Source: JAOZHU01 sp964632845 (GTDB lineage: Archaea > Thermoproteota > Bathyarchaeia > Bathyarchaeales > Bathycorpusculaceae). From it: DNA of 64,000 nt. This document shows positions 33,453 to 42,215 of this stretch, piece after piece. The stretch is from the NCBI GenBank assembly GCA_964632845.1, contig CAZWDU010000005.1, forward strand, positions 1 to 64,000, read 5' to 3'. Within the stretch, counting starts at the first letter, position 1, and every line of letters begins with the position of its first letter. Below the pieces are notes generated by a model that made no database searches, was not told the origin of the DNA, and saw nothing but the letters and a program-made list of their open reading frames with translations. Both the position numbers and the translations under genes were made by a program.

Positions 33453-34474
33453 GGCACATCCACCCTGTCCAACCGCCACCTCAACTTAACAAAACTCTCC
33501 CCAACAGGCGTAACCACCCCATGCGTGTACGCTAAAACGCCAGTCCAAGCAATCATGGCACCATTGTCCGTGGCAAACTCACGCGGCACAACACTAAACC
33601 GCGCCTCATGCTCCGCAGCTATAACATCAAGCATCGCCTGCAACCGCCTGTTAGCCGCCACTCCGCCCGTCAACAAAACCTCTCTCTTCTCCGTATGTGC
33701 CAACGCCCGTTCAGTAACCTCCGTAACCATAGAAAACGCGTTCTCCTGAAGACTATAACACAAATCCTCAAGCTTGCACTCGCCCTTACGAAGCAAGCTA
33801 ACCGCAGCCGTAAGCAACCCGCTCAAAGACAAATCCATCCCCTTCACCGTATACGGCAAAGCAACCAGCTTCTCGCCCTTAGCGGCTAACTGCTCCACCG
33901 CAGCGCCCAACGGCAAACCCCGCCTGTGCCTAAGCCCAGCCTCCCGCGCAAAAACGTCCAAACAGTTCCCCAAAGCAATATCCAACGTCTCACCAAAAAC
34001 CCTGTAACGGCCACAGTCAAAAGCCGCCACAATCGTATTCCCCCCAGAAACATAGAGCGCCACTGGATCACGTACACCCGTCTTAAGCTTTCCAATTTCA
34101 ATATGCGCTACTGAATGGTTCACGCCTACAAGCGGCACACCAAGATACGAAGCCAAAGCGCGAGCTACGGTTGCGCCCGTGCGAAGGCATGGTCCTAAAC
34201 CTGGACCCTGAGCAAAAGCTATAAGGCTTAATTCGCTGGGCTTCACACCAGCCCTTGCAAGAGCGTCAGCTAAAACTTTATCAGCTACCTCAGCATGATG
34301 CCTCGCCGCTTCACGGGGATGTATCCCGCCTTCTTCAGGCACATAGGCATCTGACACGTTAGCTAAGATTTCACCGCGGAAAGTAGCAATGCCCACGCCG
34401 AAGTCGTCAGCCGTGGACTCTACACCTAAACAGTACGCTTCCTCAGGTTCCTTCATCTCTGCGTGTTCCTTCAT
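33440..34474 (-). CDS. kae1: KEOPS catalytic subunit Kae1 (t6A37 threonylcarbamoyltransferase)
   Basis: A 344-residue ASKHA-fold protein. The metal-binding HSVAH motif, the AQGPGLGPCLR loop, YVSGGNT and LTGGVAANRRL are all intact. It transfers threonylcarbamoyl to A37 of ANN-decoding tRNAs. It is the first gene of kae1-bud32-rdgB, and a TATA element lies ~50 nt upstream, shared with a divergent gene. Confidence 0.95.
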   Translation of the reverse strand: MKEHAEMKEPEEAYCLGVESTADDFGVGIATFRGEILANVSDAYVPEEGGIHPREAARHHAEVADKVLADALARAGVKPSELSLIAFAQGPGLGPCLRTGATVARALASYLGVPLVGVNHSVAHIEIGKLKTGVRDPVALYVSGGNTIVAAFDCGRYRVFGETLDIALGNCLDVFAREAGLRHRRGLPLGAAVEQLAAKGEKLVALPYTVKGMDLSLSGLLTAAVSLLRKGECKLEDLCYSLQENAFSMVTEVTERALAHTEKREVLLTGGVAANRRLQAMLDVIAAEHEARFSVVPREFATDNGAMIAWTGVLAYTHGVVTPVGESFVKLRWRLDRVDVPWLK

Positions 34475-34520
34475 ACTATTTCGTGTTTTTCAGCATACAT
34501 GTTTTTATCTGAAGCCCACG

Positions 34521-34530
34521 CATATATTTA
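34521..34530. promoter_or_regulatory. AT-rich element between divergent kae1 and TFE-beta genes
   Basis: CATATATTTA lies ~50 nt before kae1 (minus) and ~30 nt before the plus-strand ATG at 34,556. The spacing would serve kae1 with a ~26-nt leader and the TFE-beta gene as a leaderless message, so one element may act in both directions. Confidence 0.4.
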
Positions 34531-34555
34531 ATGTGATAGTTGGAACTGATCGATA

Positions 34556-34960
34556 ATGCCGAAACGCAATGATCTGGAACAAAAAGCCCTTCACTTCGTA
34601 GTGAAAACAGGCTACGACGGTGTGCTACAATCTGAACTGTGGCGAGAACTAGGCGCAAGCAGCCGAGAAGGCTCAAGAGTAGCATTGAAACTGGAAGAAA
34701 AAGGCTTAATCCGCCGAGAAAAAGAACTCCAAGGCGGAAGATGGACCTACAGGCTATTCCCCAAACGCCTCCCAGCATCCATAGAATCAATCGCAGACTG
34801 CCCCTGCCTACTATGCCAAGACAACGCAAGATGTGACCCAACAACAACGATTTCACCGAAAAGCTGCACAAAACTCACAGACTGGATTCTCTCTCTAGAC
34901 AAAAGCGAGCCAGCCGCATTAGGTGACGCTGATTTTGCCCAAGGCTTGGATCCAAGATAG
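34556..34960 (+). CDS. TFE-beta / Rpc34-type winged-helix FeS transcription factor
   Basis: A 134-residue protein: an N-terminal winged helix (residues ~8-68, with LWRELGASSREGSRVALKL) and a cysteine motif C84-x2-C87-x5-C93-x10-C104-x5-W110. From memory this spacing matches the FeS domain of human RPC39 and archaeal TFE-beta, including the ISP tripeptide before the last Cys. TFE-beta pairs with TFE-alpha to stabilise open promoter complexes. C82 is an additional cysteine. It overlaps rlmE by 38 bp. Confidence 0.72.
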   Translation: MPKRNDLEQKALHFVVKTGYDGVLQSELWRELGASSREGSRVALKLEEKGLIRREKELQGGRWTYRLFPKRLPASIESIADCPCLLCQDNARCDPTTTISPKSCTKLTDWILSLDKSEPAALGDADFAQGLDPR

Positions 34961-35567
34961 AAAACGGGATTATTACTATCAAAAAGCCAAAGCGGAAAAC
35001 TACCGTTCACGAGCAACCTACAAGCTTTCTCAAACCGCAACAAAATACCAGTTCATACAAAGAGGCGACGTCGTCGTTGACTTAGGCGCGGCGCCAGGCG
35101 GCTGGATTCAAGCCGCAAGAAAAATTGTTGGCAACAGAGGCTTCGTCCTAGGCGTAGATTTAAAAACCATCGCGTCTTTCCCGCAAGAATACGTGCGCAC
35201 CATCGTAGGCGACATGACTGAGCCAGAAACCCTCCAGCAAATTTTGGGTTTTCTGCCGAGAAAAGCCGACGTCGTAATCTCCGATGCGTCGCCTAATATT
35301 TCGGGGATATGGGAAGTTGACCACGCCCGCCAAATAGACTTAGCAAACCAAGCACTGCAGCTTGCCCTAAACATTCTGCGTCCTTCAGGAAACTTTTTCG
35401 TTAAAGTTTTTGAAGGCAATATGCTCCGCAGCTTCATCAAAACAGTTGAAAAACACTTTGAAAATGTTAAACTCATAAAGCCGAAGGCAAGCCGCGCTAA
35501 AAGCTCCGAAATGTTCCTTTTGGCTATGAAGTTGAAAGCGCCTAGCCGCACGGGAGAGCAAAGTTAA
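34923..35567 (+). CDS. rlmE: 23S rRNA 2'-O-methyltransferase RlmE/FtsJ
   Basis: A 214-residue methyltransferase. YRSRATYKLSQ holds the first catalytic Lys, DLGAAPGGW is the SAM-binding loop, SDASPNISG holds the catalytic Asp, and FVKVFEG holds the second Lys. The GTG start lies inside the TFE-beta gene. Confidence 0.93.
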   Translation: MTLILPKAWIQDRKRDYYYQKAKAENYRSRATYKLSQTATKYQFIQRGDVVVDLGAAPGGWIQAARKIVGNRGFVLGVDLKTIASFPQEYVRTIVGDMTEPETLQQILGFLPRKADVVISDASPNISGIWEVDHARQIDLANQALQLALNILRPSGNFFVKVFEGNMLRSFIKTVEKHFENVKLIKPKASRAKSSEMFLLAMKLKAPSRTGEQS

Positions 35568-35608
35568 TTTTCTGAAACCGCATTTATACATGAAACAGGT
35601 GGAAAAAC

Positions 35609-36301
35609 GTGCGGGTTGTCTCAGCAGACTCGGCAGCGGCAATACTGGACGAGAAATTCAATCCACTGCAAATTATCGCTTCTGCTTCAGTGCTGGTTAA
35701 TCCGCCGTACAGAGAACCATCCGCGCGATTGGCTGAACCGATTTTCCAAGAAGTAGAAAACGGATACGCCGTCGTAGTGCACGAAGCGGAACTCTGCAGG
35801 GATTTACTTGGCACAGTAGACGCGGATGTTGTGCATTTAGACATGTCTTTGAACGCTGCTTCGCTGGAAGAGTTGTCTCCAGTTGAGCTTGCAAACATGA
35901 AGCTTTCCAGCCGAGCAAGACAGCACCTTTTGAGAATCTTGCCAAAAATAAGACGAATCGCAGGAGAAATCCGCAGAGAACACGGCTTAGAAATGCTGGC
36001 GATAGGCAAAGAAAGCGTTCCCGTGAGAATCGCCGAGTTAACAGCGGGCGCCCACGCCGTAACCTACGCCTGCGCTAAAGCCATCGAAGACAAGGCGCCT
36101 GTTCTGTTGGGTTTGCCGTCTAAATGCCAGCACCGAATCATTGGAAACCGCGTTTACTTGTACTCGCTTATGGCTGCGGAGCATGATGTTCGCGGGTACG
36201 CTGAGTGCGAGGCAGAAGTTCTCGGCAAGGTTAATATGGTGGAAATGCTAAACCCCTGTGCAAGAGGTTTTCGCGCCCTGAAAATAACGCCTAAAACTTG
36301 A
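35609..36301 (+). CDS. Conserved archaeal protein, possibly DUF4152
   Basis: A 230-residue soluble protein beginning MRVVSADSAAAILDE. I recognise the overall pattern of an archaeal family of unknown function (RIAELTAGAHAVTYACAKA, GLPSKCQHRI, CARGFRALK), likely DUF4152. A GTG start follows an AAACGT context. It lies between rlmE and a membrane-protein gene on the same strand. No catalytic motif is clear. Confidence 0.6.
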   Translation: MRVVSADSAAAILDEKFNPLQIIASASVLVNPPYREPSARLAEPIFQEVENGYAVVVHEAELCRDLLGTVDADVVHLDMSLNAASLEELSPVELANMKLSSRARQHLLRILPKIRRIAGEIRREHGLEMLAIGKESVPVRIAELTAGAHAVTYACAKAIEDKAPVLLGLPSKCQHRIIGNRVYLYSLMAAEHDVRGYAECEAEVLGKVNMVEMLNPCARGFRALKITPKT

Positions 36302-36323
36302 GAAAAGAGGAGTTTGTTGCTAA

Positions 36324-36872
36324 GTGAATTTGGATTTTTGGGTTAATGCTTCGCCGAGACGCAAAAGAATCCTATCCACGATAGCGGTGTTGGTAGTTGC
36401 GTTGGTGGTTACGGTTATAGGCAGTTTGACGCCGATTTCCGCTCAGGAAGCAGAGCAGATTAACAGTGAACTCAACCAGACCGTGAGTGCTCTAAGCGAA
36501 AACGGCGCGTTGATGCAGTACATTTTCGGAAACAACTTCTTCATTTGCCTGCTGATGTTTATTCCTGTAGTTGGTCCGCTCCTTGGTGTTTTAATACTTT
36601 TTAACACGGGCACAGCAATCGGCGCCATTGCTGCAGCAGGAGGCTACCCTGTAGCTCTAGCATTCTTTGCTTTGTTCTTAACGCCAGTTACGTGGCTGGA
36701 ATTCGCTGCCTACTCTACCTCCATGGGCGAGAGCGTCTGGCTGTTTCGCCGAATACTGCAGGGCAGAGGCAAACATGAATTCAAAAATGCTTGCCTTTTC
36801 ATTACCATTTGCGCAGTCTTGCTGCTTGTAGGCGCTGTCATAGAAACAGCATTAATCTCCATTGGTGCCTGA
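36324..36872 (+). CDS. SpoIIM-family membrane protein
   Basis: A 182-residue protein with about four hydrophobic segments (near 18-38, 70-95, 100-125 and 155-178). The run NTGTAIGAIAAAGG and the LTPVTWLEFAAYS helix with its charged neighbourhood match the SpoIIM/DUF95 family. Function in archaea is unknown. GTG start, 22 bp after the preceding gene. Confidence 0.65.
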   Translation: MNLDFWVNASPRRKRILSTIAVLVVALVVTVIGSLTPISAQEAEQINSELNQTVSALSENGALMQYIFGNNFFICLLMFIPVVGPLLGVLILFNTGTAIGAIAAAGGYPVALAFFALFLTPVTWLEFAAYSTSMGESVWLFRRILQGRGKHEFKNACLFITICAVLLLVGAVIETALISIGA

Positions 36873-36910
36873 AAGAACTAAACAACAGCCATATTCCATT
36901 TTTCGCTGTT

Positions 36911-37777
36911 TCATTTGTTGTTGACCCGCGTAATCTCCAAACTTACATCCAAAGCCCGAACGCTATGGGTGAGTGCTCCTAGGCTTATGATGTCCACTTG
37001 CGCGTTAGCATACTCCAAGAGGTTTTCCGCGGTTATTCCGCCGCTGGCTTCCAACAGGATTTTTCCAAAAAACCTCGCCTTCTTCAGTAATTTAACTGCT
37101 TCTTTGATTTGCTTGGGCGAGAAATTGTCCAGCAGTATTATGTCGGCGCCTGCTTCCGCGGCTTTAAGAACATCCGCGACTCTGGTAACTTCAACCTCGA
37201 TTTTCTTGCTGAATGACGCGTTTCGCTTGGCAGTTTTAACTGCGTTCTCGATGCTTCCAGCCACTGCAATGTGGTTGTCTTTCACCAGAATCATGTCGCT
37301 TAAGTTTAGCCTGTGCGGGTCGCCGCCTCCGATGTGCACGGCTTTCTTGTCAAAGTATAGCAGCCCGGGGGCGGTTTTGCGGGTTGCCGCGATTCTCGCT
37401 TTTGCATGTGCCTTTTTCAGTTTGTCGGTTAATTTTGTTGTTGTTGTTGCGATGCCGCTCATGCGTGAAATAAGATTCAGAAGTGTTCGCTCCACCGCGA
37501 GAATAGTTTGTGCGTCTCCTGAAAGCTTCATGATTACCTGTCCCTTTTTGATTTCCTCTCCGTCTGCAACTTCTGCCTTAACATTCAATCCAAGGCTTTC
37601 CGCAAGAATGCCTGCTTCTTCCACTCCAGCCGCGGTTCCAGCCTCTTTGGCGTTTACTGCAGCTGCTGCTGTTAATCCTGAAGGCACAACCGTTGCGCTG
37701 GTCACGTCGCCTAATCCAATGTCTTCAACGAGGAGCTGTTTGAGTTTTTCTTCCAGAATCTTGCGCGGCGCGAACAT
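36911..37777 (-). CDS. nadC: Nicotinate-nucleotide pyrophosphorylase
   Basis: A 288-residue NadC, converting quinolinate and PRPP to NaMN. EDIGLGDVTS, LNLISRMSGIAT, RKTAPGLLYFDKKAV, GGGDPHRLNLSDMILVKDNH and LLEASGGI are family signatures. Two Met codons (37,795 and 37,777) are possible; MFAPRK fits the family better. Confidence 0.93.
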   Translation of the reverse strand: MFAPRKILEEKLKQLLVEDIGLGDVTSATVVPSGLTAAAAVNAKEAGTAAGVEEAGILAESLGLNVKAEVADGEEIKKGQVIMKLSGDAQTILAVERTLLNLISRMSGIATTTTKLTDKLKKAHAKARIAATRKTAPGLLYFDKKAVHIGGGDPHRLNLSDMILVKDNHIAVAGSIENAVKTAKRNASFSKKIEVEVTRVADVLKAAEAGADIILLDNFSPKQIKEAVKLLKKARFFGKILLEASGGITAENLLEYANAQVDIISLGALTHSVRALDVSLEITRVNNK

Positions 37778-37885
37778 AACTTGTATTCTTTGCATCTGCG
37801 CTTAAAACACTTACCTCGGTGCCACATCAAAACAAGCTTTGCGCATGTGGAAGTTTTATTAGATTGGAGACGTAACCCATGTCCG

Positions 37886-38656
37886 ATGTTTATGCAAGCT
37901 TGGAGTGACGCAGATTGGAAGGTTTTCTTTGAAGTGCACAGTGGGCTCCCTCGAGAAAACCCCGGCGACGACGAGACCACAAAGAAAGCCTACTTGATGC
38001 TCCGCGATCTTCCAGAGCAACCGCATATACTTGATGTGGGCTGCGGTTCAGGCGCTCAGACGGTAGCGTTAGCTAAATTGTCTCGCGGACGGATAATTGC
38101 GTTGGATAATCATCAACCGTTTCTAGAGGATTTGAAGCGGAAAGCAGCGGAAGCGGACGTTAGCAACAGAATCCAAGTAGTCAACGGCGACATGTGCGCT
38201 CTAGACTACGCGGATAACAGTTTTGACGTGATATGGGCTGAAGGGTCAATCTTCGTAATCGGCTTCGAAAAAGGTCTCCGCGAATGGAAACACCTGCTGA
38301 CCAGCAACGGCTACCTCGTGGCTTCGGAGCTATCTTGGTTCAAGCGTGAGGCACCTGAAGAAATTCAAAAGTTTTTCGCTGAAGTATACCCCCAGATGAA
38401 AACGGTGGAGGAGAATTTGGCGATTGCCCGAAAAGCAGGCTACCGCGTAGTCGGCTGGTTCCCTGTCCCAGAAAGCAGCTGGTGGAAAAGCTATTATGGG
38501 CCGATTGAGGCGAAGCTGCCCGCGTTAAAATCCAAGTACCAAGGCAACCCAGCAGCGTTAAGCATTATAGCCTGCGAAGAGCGGGAGATTGAAATGTTCC
38601 GCAAGTACTCAGCACACTACGGCAGCATATTCTATATCCTGCAAGCCGAAGCCTGA
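37886..38656 (+). CDS. Class I SAM-dependent methyltransferase
   Basis: A ~256-residue methyltransferase with the motif I loop ILDVGCGSGAQT, the acidic motif II residue (IALDNHQPF) and NGDMCALDYADNSFDVIWAEG. The C-terminal part has PVPESSWWKSYYGP, as in UbiE/arsenite-type small-molecule methyltransferases. The substrate is unknown. A longer frame opens at 37,781, but I take the ATG at 37,886 (or 37,892), where similarity to the fold begins. Confidence 0.8.
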   Translation: MFMQAWSDADWKVFFEVHSGLPRENPGDDETTKKAYLMLRDLPEQPHILDVGCGSGAQTVALAKLSRGRIIALDNHQPFLEDLKRKAAEADVSNRIQVVNGDMCALDYADNSFDVIWAEGSIFVIGFEKGLREWKHLLTSNGYLVASELSWFKREAPEEIQKFFAEVYPQMKTVEENLAIARKAGYRVVGWFPVPESSWWKSYYGPIEAKLPALKSKYQGNPAALSIIACEEREIEMFRKYSAHYGSIFYILQAEA

Positions 38657-38710
38657 AACCAGACGTTTTGACGTTATAATTAAAATATGCCTCCTGCGCA
38701 TTTGTGGTTT

Positions 38711-39850
38711 ATGAGACTGCTGTACAGTTGCTCCGAACTGGGATTAGGACACGCTTCACGTACACTAGCGCTTGGCAAACGCTTAGAGCAGAATGGGCAT
38801 GAAGTGCATTTTTTCTCAGGCGGAAAAGCCTATCAGCTGCTCAAAAAAGAATTCAAGAACGTTTACCCGTGCACGCCCGTGGCGTGGTACGAAAACGCGC
38901 GCGGAATAGACACCGCGGCATCGCTCATCAACATTTTGTTTCCGCTACTCACTTTCAACTATGAGAAAGGCACGTTTGAAATTAAAAGTTCGAACGCGAT
39001 GGAAACCGCGCACCGTTACTACGACCTTCGGCGGCACATCAAAACAATTAACCCTGACTTAATCGTTGCTGATGGCGACATGCATGCATTGCGGCTTGCG
39101 CACAGATGGAAATTCCCCGTTACCTACATAACAAACCTTATCCGGCCAAGCTACGGCTTTTCGCCCTTTCTCAACCCCGGCGAGCGGTTCACTGAGCGCT
39201 ACGTGAAACAGTGCGCAAAAATAATCATACCTGATGTTCCGCCGCCGTACACGGTCTGCGAGTACAACCTGAGCAGTTTAAACAGTATGGGTTTAGATGA
39301 CAAAGTGGAGTTTACGGGTGGTTTTCTCGACATGGCAGCTGTGCACGGTAGAGACGAGCATGTTTTTGCTTCGGTAAGCGGACCTTTCGGAACGCGAGCG
39401 CAGTTAACGCAGATGATACTGCCCGCGTTGAAGGAGCTTAACATGAAAAGCATTGTAAGCCTTGGGTTGCCTGGCGAGAAAAAAACCGCGAAAATCGGTA
39501 ACTGCGTGGTGTACACGTGGCTGTCTCGGCAAGAGCGGCAAGAATGCATGCGGAACGCGCGGCTGATAATTTTTAGTGGTGGACACATAACTTGTCTTGA
39601 AACTGTGAAGTACGCGAAGCCAAGCGTTTGTGTTCCAACGCAGCCTGAGCAGTTGGGGAATGCTGTGAAGCTTCAGAATTTAGGCTGCTCAGTACTTGCC
39701 AGAAGCAGCAAACAGTTGAAGCTGGCGATTCAAAAAATCGAAGCGCAGAGACAACGGTTCAAAAGCAAAGTTGAAGCCTTAAACACGTTTGCTAACAAGT
39801 TTAACGGTTTAGACCATGCCGCTGAAGTCATCGAAAACCTTGCAAAATAG
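38711..39850 (+). CDS. GT-B glycosyltransferase (MurG/UGT-like)
   Basis: A 379-residue protein opening LLYSCSELGLGHASRTLALG, the nucleotide-sugar glycosyltransferase N-domain with a glycine/His loop. The C-domain has FSGGHITCLETVKYAKPSVCVP and QPEQLGNAVKL, the donor-binding motif of GT1/GT28 enzymes. No membrane segment. The acceptor is unknown. An in-frame ATG at 38,687 is possible, but residues before MRLLYSC do not fit the fold. Confidence 0.82.
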   Translation: MRLLYSCSELGLGHASRTLALGKRLEQNGHEVHFFSGGKAYQLLKKEFKNVYPCTPVAWYENARGIDTAASLINILFPLLTFNYEKGTFEIKSSNAMETAHRYYDLRRHIKTINPDLIVADGDMHALRLAHRWKFPVTYITNLIRPSYGFSPFLNPGERFTERYVKQCAKIIIPDVPPPYTVCEYNLSSLNSMGLDDKVEFTGGFLDMAAVHGRDEHVFASVSGPFGTRAQLTQMILPALKELNMKSIVSLGLPGEKKTAKIGNCVVYTWLSRQERQECMRNARLIIFSGGHITCLETVKYAKPSVCVPTQPEQLGNAVKLQNLGCSVLARSSKQLKLAIQKIEAQRQRFKSKVEALNTFANKFNGLDHAAEVIENLAK

Positions 39851-39859
39851 GCGTGTGCG

Positions 39860-40489
39860 CTATTTTTCGCTTAGCTGCAACTGTTTAACCGCGCCTTGTG
39901 GCGTTTCTTCTTCGAAAATTATGGCTTGAAACTTGTAGATTTTGGCGCCTTTCGTCAGCCAGCTGTCCGGCGTTAAGCCTGCTTTGATGCAGCATTGACA
40001 GAGAAACTCTTCCGCGTTCCACTCCCACTCCACGGGCACCTGCGGCAGCAGCAGCCCTTTGAACATGCCTTTTTCAACGATTAACCCGTCTTCGCCAACA
40101 TTGACTTTAGCCACGTACTCGTCTGGCTTCTGAACTTCAATCTTCTCAGGTGGCGTGAGCACGCTTACTTCAAAAACCACATTGCCCAACTCGCTTAACG
40201 TGAGCGGGTAGAACCTTGGGTCTTGCGTTGCTGCGGCTATGGCAGAGTCTATAACGGCTTCCACAAGAGCCGTGGTGGGATACGGGTATCCTATGCAACC
40301 GCGGAGTTGTTTTTCGCCGTTTTTCGCTATTTTGTTTATGGTGACGAAAACTCCGCATTGCTCAAACAGCTTCTCAGGAGTGTTTTGTGGAGCGGTAAGG
40401 TGTTTTCCTGTTTTCAGGTATTCTTTCACTGCGTTTCGTGCAAGTTCTACTAAGAACTTTCCTTCGTCTATGCTCAGTGTGAATGGCAA
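39860..40489 (-). CDS. AMMECR1-family protein
   Basis: A 209-residue protein with the invariant LRGCIGYPYP motif, then DPRFYPLTLSEL and a C-terminal WNAEEFLCQCCIKAGL segment. The family is conserved in archaea and eukaryotes but biochemically obscure; links to radical-SAM and dioxygenase genes are known elsewhere. It converges with the glycosyltransferase gene. Confidence 0.88.
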   Translation of the reverse strand: MPFTLSIDEGKFLVELARNAVKEYLKTGKHLTAPQNTPEKLFEQCGVFVTINKIAKNGEKQLRGCIGYPYPTTALVEAVIDSAIAAATQDPRFYPLTLSELGNVVFEVSVLTPPEKIEVQKPDEYVAKVNVGEDGLIVEKGMFKGLLLPQVPVEWEWNAEEFLCQCCIKAGLTPDSWLTKGAKIYKFQAIIFEEETPQGAVKQLQLSEK

Positions 40490-40569
40490 GGCATTTTTCC
40501 TCCACGGTGCAGCCTCAGCATTGCTGCGAGAGACTGCTCAAGTAATTTCTCTTTTTTAAAATTGTGAGT

Positions 40570-41199
40570 TTAAAATTTTGTGGATTCTTCAGCTACGCCG
40601 TCTTTGGTTATTATCAAGAAGTCTACGCCATCACCGCTCATTACGTCTCTGCTTATCGCTGATTTTATGGCTCTGGTCACCAGCGCTTTCGCTTCATTGA
40701 GCGGCATGTCTTCTTTGTAGCCTTCTTCCAGAACGCCGACTGCAATTTCTGTTCCAGAACCCACCACCGCATACTTATCCGATATCAACGAACCTAGAAC
40801 GTCTAACACGTAAAGCGATGCGCCTTCCTCGTCTAAGCCCGCAACAATCGTCTGCGTAATCAACGGCGCGTATCGGCGGTTGAACAAGATGTTCGCCATA
40901 AGTTTAGCTGCGGCTCTCACTGAGATAGGTCTGCCCACGTCCATGCTGAACAAGTTCGCTTGCGCTTCGATTTCTCTGGAGAGAATTTGCATATCGGCAA
41001 CAAGCCCTGCGCACGCTGCGCCTATGCGGTCGGTTATTTTGAATACTTTTTTGCCGCCTTTGCTGATGACAAGGTAACCGTAAGCTACGCGTTTTTCAGA
41101 CGCTAAAATCACGCCGTTTTGGCATACGACGCCAATGGTTGTGGCTCCTGGAACCCAAGCGTATCCGCCTTGGTTTGGCTGTGACTGAGGGAGTTCCAT
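40570..41199 (-). CDS. psmB: Proteasome beta subunit lacking the catalytic Thr1
   Basis: A 209-residue 20S proteasome beta subunit. The segment after PG reads ATTIGVVCQNGVILASEKR, aligning with the TTTVG start of active archaeal beta subunits, so position 1 is Ala (A19 here) instead of Thr; the codon is GCC. E17 and K33 of the active site are retained. This fits crenarchaeal PsmB1-type subunits that need an active partner. I prefer the ATG at 41,199, with AGGTGAA upstream, over an upstream start at 41,229. A second, active beta subunit must be encoded elsewhere if the particle is to be proteolytic. Confidence 0.88.
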   Translation of the reverse strand: MELPQSQPNQGGYAWVPGATTIGVVCQNGVILASEKRVAYGYLVISKGGKKVFKITDRIGAACAGLVADMQILSREIEAQANLFSMDVGRPISVRAAAKLMANILFNRRYAPLITQTIVAGLDEEGASLYVLDVLGSLISDKYAVVGSGTEIAVGVLEEGYKEDMPLNEAKALVTRAIKSAISRDVMSGDGVDFLIITKDGVAEESTKF

Positions 41200-41285
41200 G
41201 TTCTTCACCTTTATCGTCGATATACACAAGGCAACCTATTAAGGTTACTTGTGTGCTTTCTTGAAGCGGGCAGTGTGATTAAACA

Positions 41286-41438
41286 ATGAGTGATGCGCAG
41301 CCTGTGAGGTGCCAGAAGTGCGGGAAACCTGTGGGCTACGTGACTGTACTCGCACGGGGCGTGCTGGGGTTGCAGCAGCCGCTTCAGAACGTTAAAGTCG
41401 TTGCCATTTGCATGGAGTGCGCACAGAAAAGAAAATAG
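41286..41438 (+). CDS. Small zinc-ribbon protein
   Basis: A 50-residue ORF: MSDAQPVRCQKCGKPVGYVT and, after ~25 residues, CMECAQKRK. The two CxxC pairs predict a zinc ribbon. It is divergent from psmB and ends 3 bp before ogt, so it is probably co-transcribed with it. Function is unknown; such proteins often bind nucleic acid or act as subunits. Confidence 0.65.
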   Translation: MSDAQPVRCQKCGKPVGYVTVLARGVLGLQQPLQNVKVVAICMECAQKRK

Positions 41439-41441
41439 CTC

Positions 41442-42101
41442 GTGCTGGATGTGGTGACTCCGCAAAGCTTTTACAGTCACAGCCTTCTCAATAGGTTGGG
41501 GGTTTTGGAACTGATAGGTGTTTATGTCAAAAACGTTGACAACGTGTGGTTTGGGGTCGCCTGTGATGAGCAACGTGTTTTCGGCACATGTTTTGCCACC
41601 AGCGAACAGGAAGCACTAAAGAGTCTTCTTGAAAGCGTGCCGTTTGATGTTCCTCTGCAGGTTTTCTCAGAGCCTACAGCGTTTGCTGCTGATGCTCTTG
41701 CGTTGGTGAAAGACGTTTACGCTGGCAAAGGCGCTTCGCGGGTTTTGCCTTTAGCTATGGAGCATTTGTCTGCTTATACGCGGAGAGTGCTGGAAGCGAC
41801 AGCGTTGATTCCTGTAGGTTACGTAGCGTCTTATGGAGGTGTTGCTGAAGCCGCAGGAGGCGGTGCAAGGGCGGTTGGGAACGTTATGGCCGCGAATCCT
41901 TTTGCACCTGTTGTTCCCTGCCACCGGGTTGTCTGCACGGATTTCTCGTTGGGCGGTTACGGCGGAGGCTTAGATGTGAAGCGTAGGTTTTTGGAGCGGG
42001 AAAAGCGTGGATATACTTCTCAAAGAGATATTTCTGTGGGTGAGAGGAAACTGCGGATTTTTCCCGTTGAGTTCGTGCTGAATAAACTTGGCAAAGCTTA
42101 G
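41442..42101 (+). CDS. ogt: Methylated-DNA-protein cysteine methyltransferase (Ogt)
   Basis: A 219-residue DNA repair protein. The acceptor Cys lies in VPCHRVVCTD, with the HTH region before it (GYVASYGGVAEAAGG, RAVGNVMAANP). It transfers the methyl group from O6-methylguanine to itself. GTG start, directly after the zinc-ribbon gene. Confidence 0.93.
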   Translation: MLDVVTPQSFYSHSLLNRLGVLELIGVYVKNVDNVWFGVACDEQRVFGTCFATSEQEALKSLLESVPFDVPLQVFSEPTAFAADALALVKDVYAGKGASRVLPLAMEHLSAYTRRVLEATALIPVGYVASYGGVAEAAGGGARAVGNVMAANPFAPVVPCHRVVCTDFSLGGYGGGLDVKRRFLEREKRGYTSQRDISVGERKLRIFPVEFVLNKLGKA

Positions 42102-42125
42102 TGCTCTGGGCGTCTACCCCCTCCC

Positions 42126-42136
42126 CTTTATATACT
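42126..42136 (+). promoter_or_regulatory. TATA box upstream of nadM
   Basis: CCTTTATATACTG is centred ~85 nt before the nadM ATG, implying a leader of ~60 nt. A GC-rich run of C precedes it. Confidence 0.45.
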
Positions 42137-42215
42137 GTGAGCTTGCAGGGGCTTTTTGGGAATCGTAAATGATAAAAGTGAGTTGTGGTCAACGTGAAAG
42201 GCAGGGCGTGTTGCG

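Noticed and set aside
36915..37805. A 296-codon open frame on plus, opposite nadC.
   Set aside because: NadC on minus has clear family motifs; the plus frame has a shadow-like composition with no recognisable domain.
37781..37885. Upstream extension of the methyltransferase at 37,886.
   Set aside because: The residues look non-coding, and it would overlap the nadC start.
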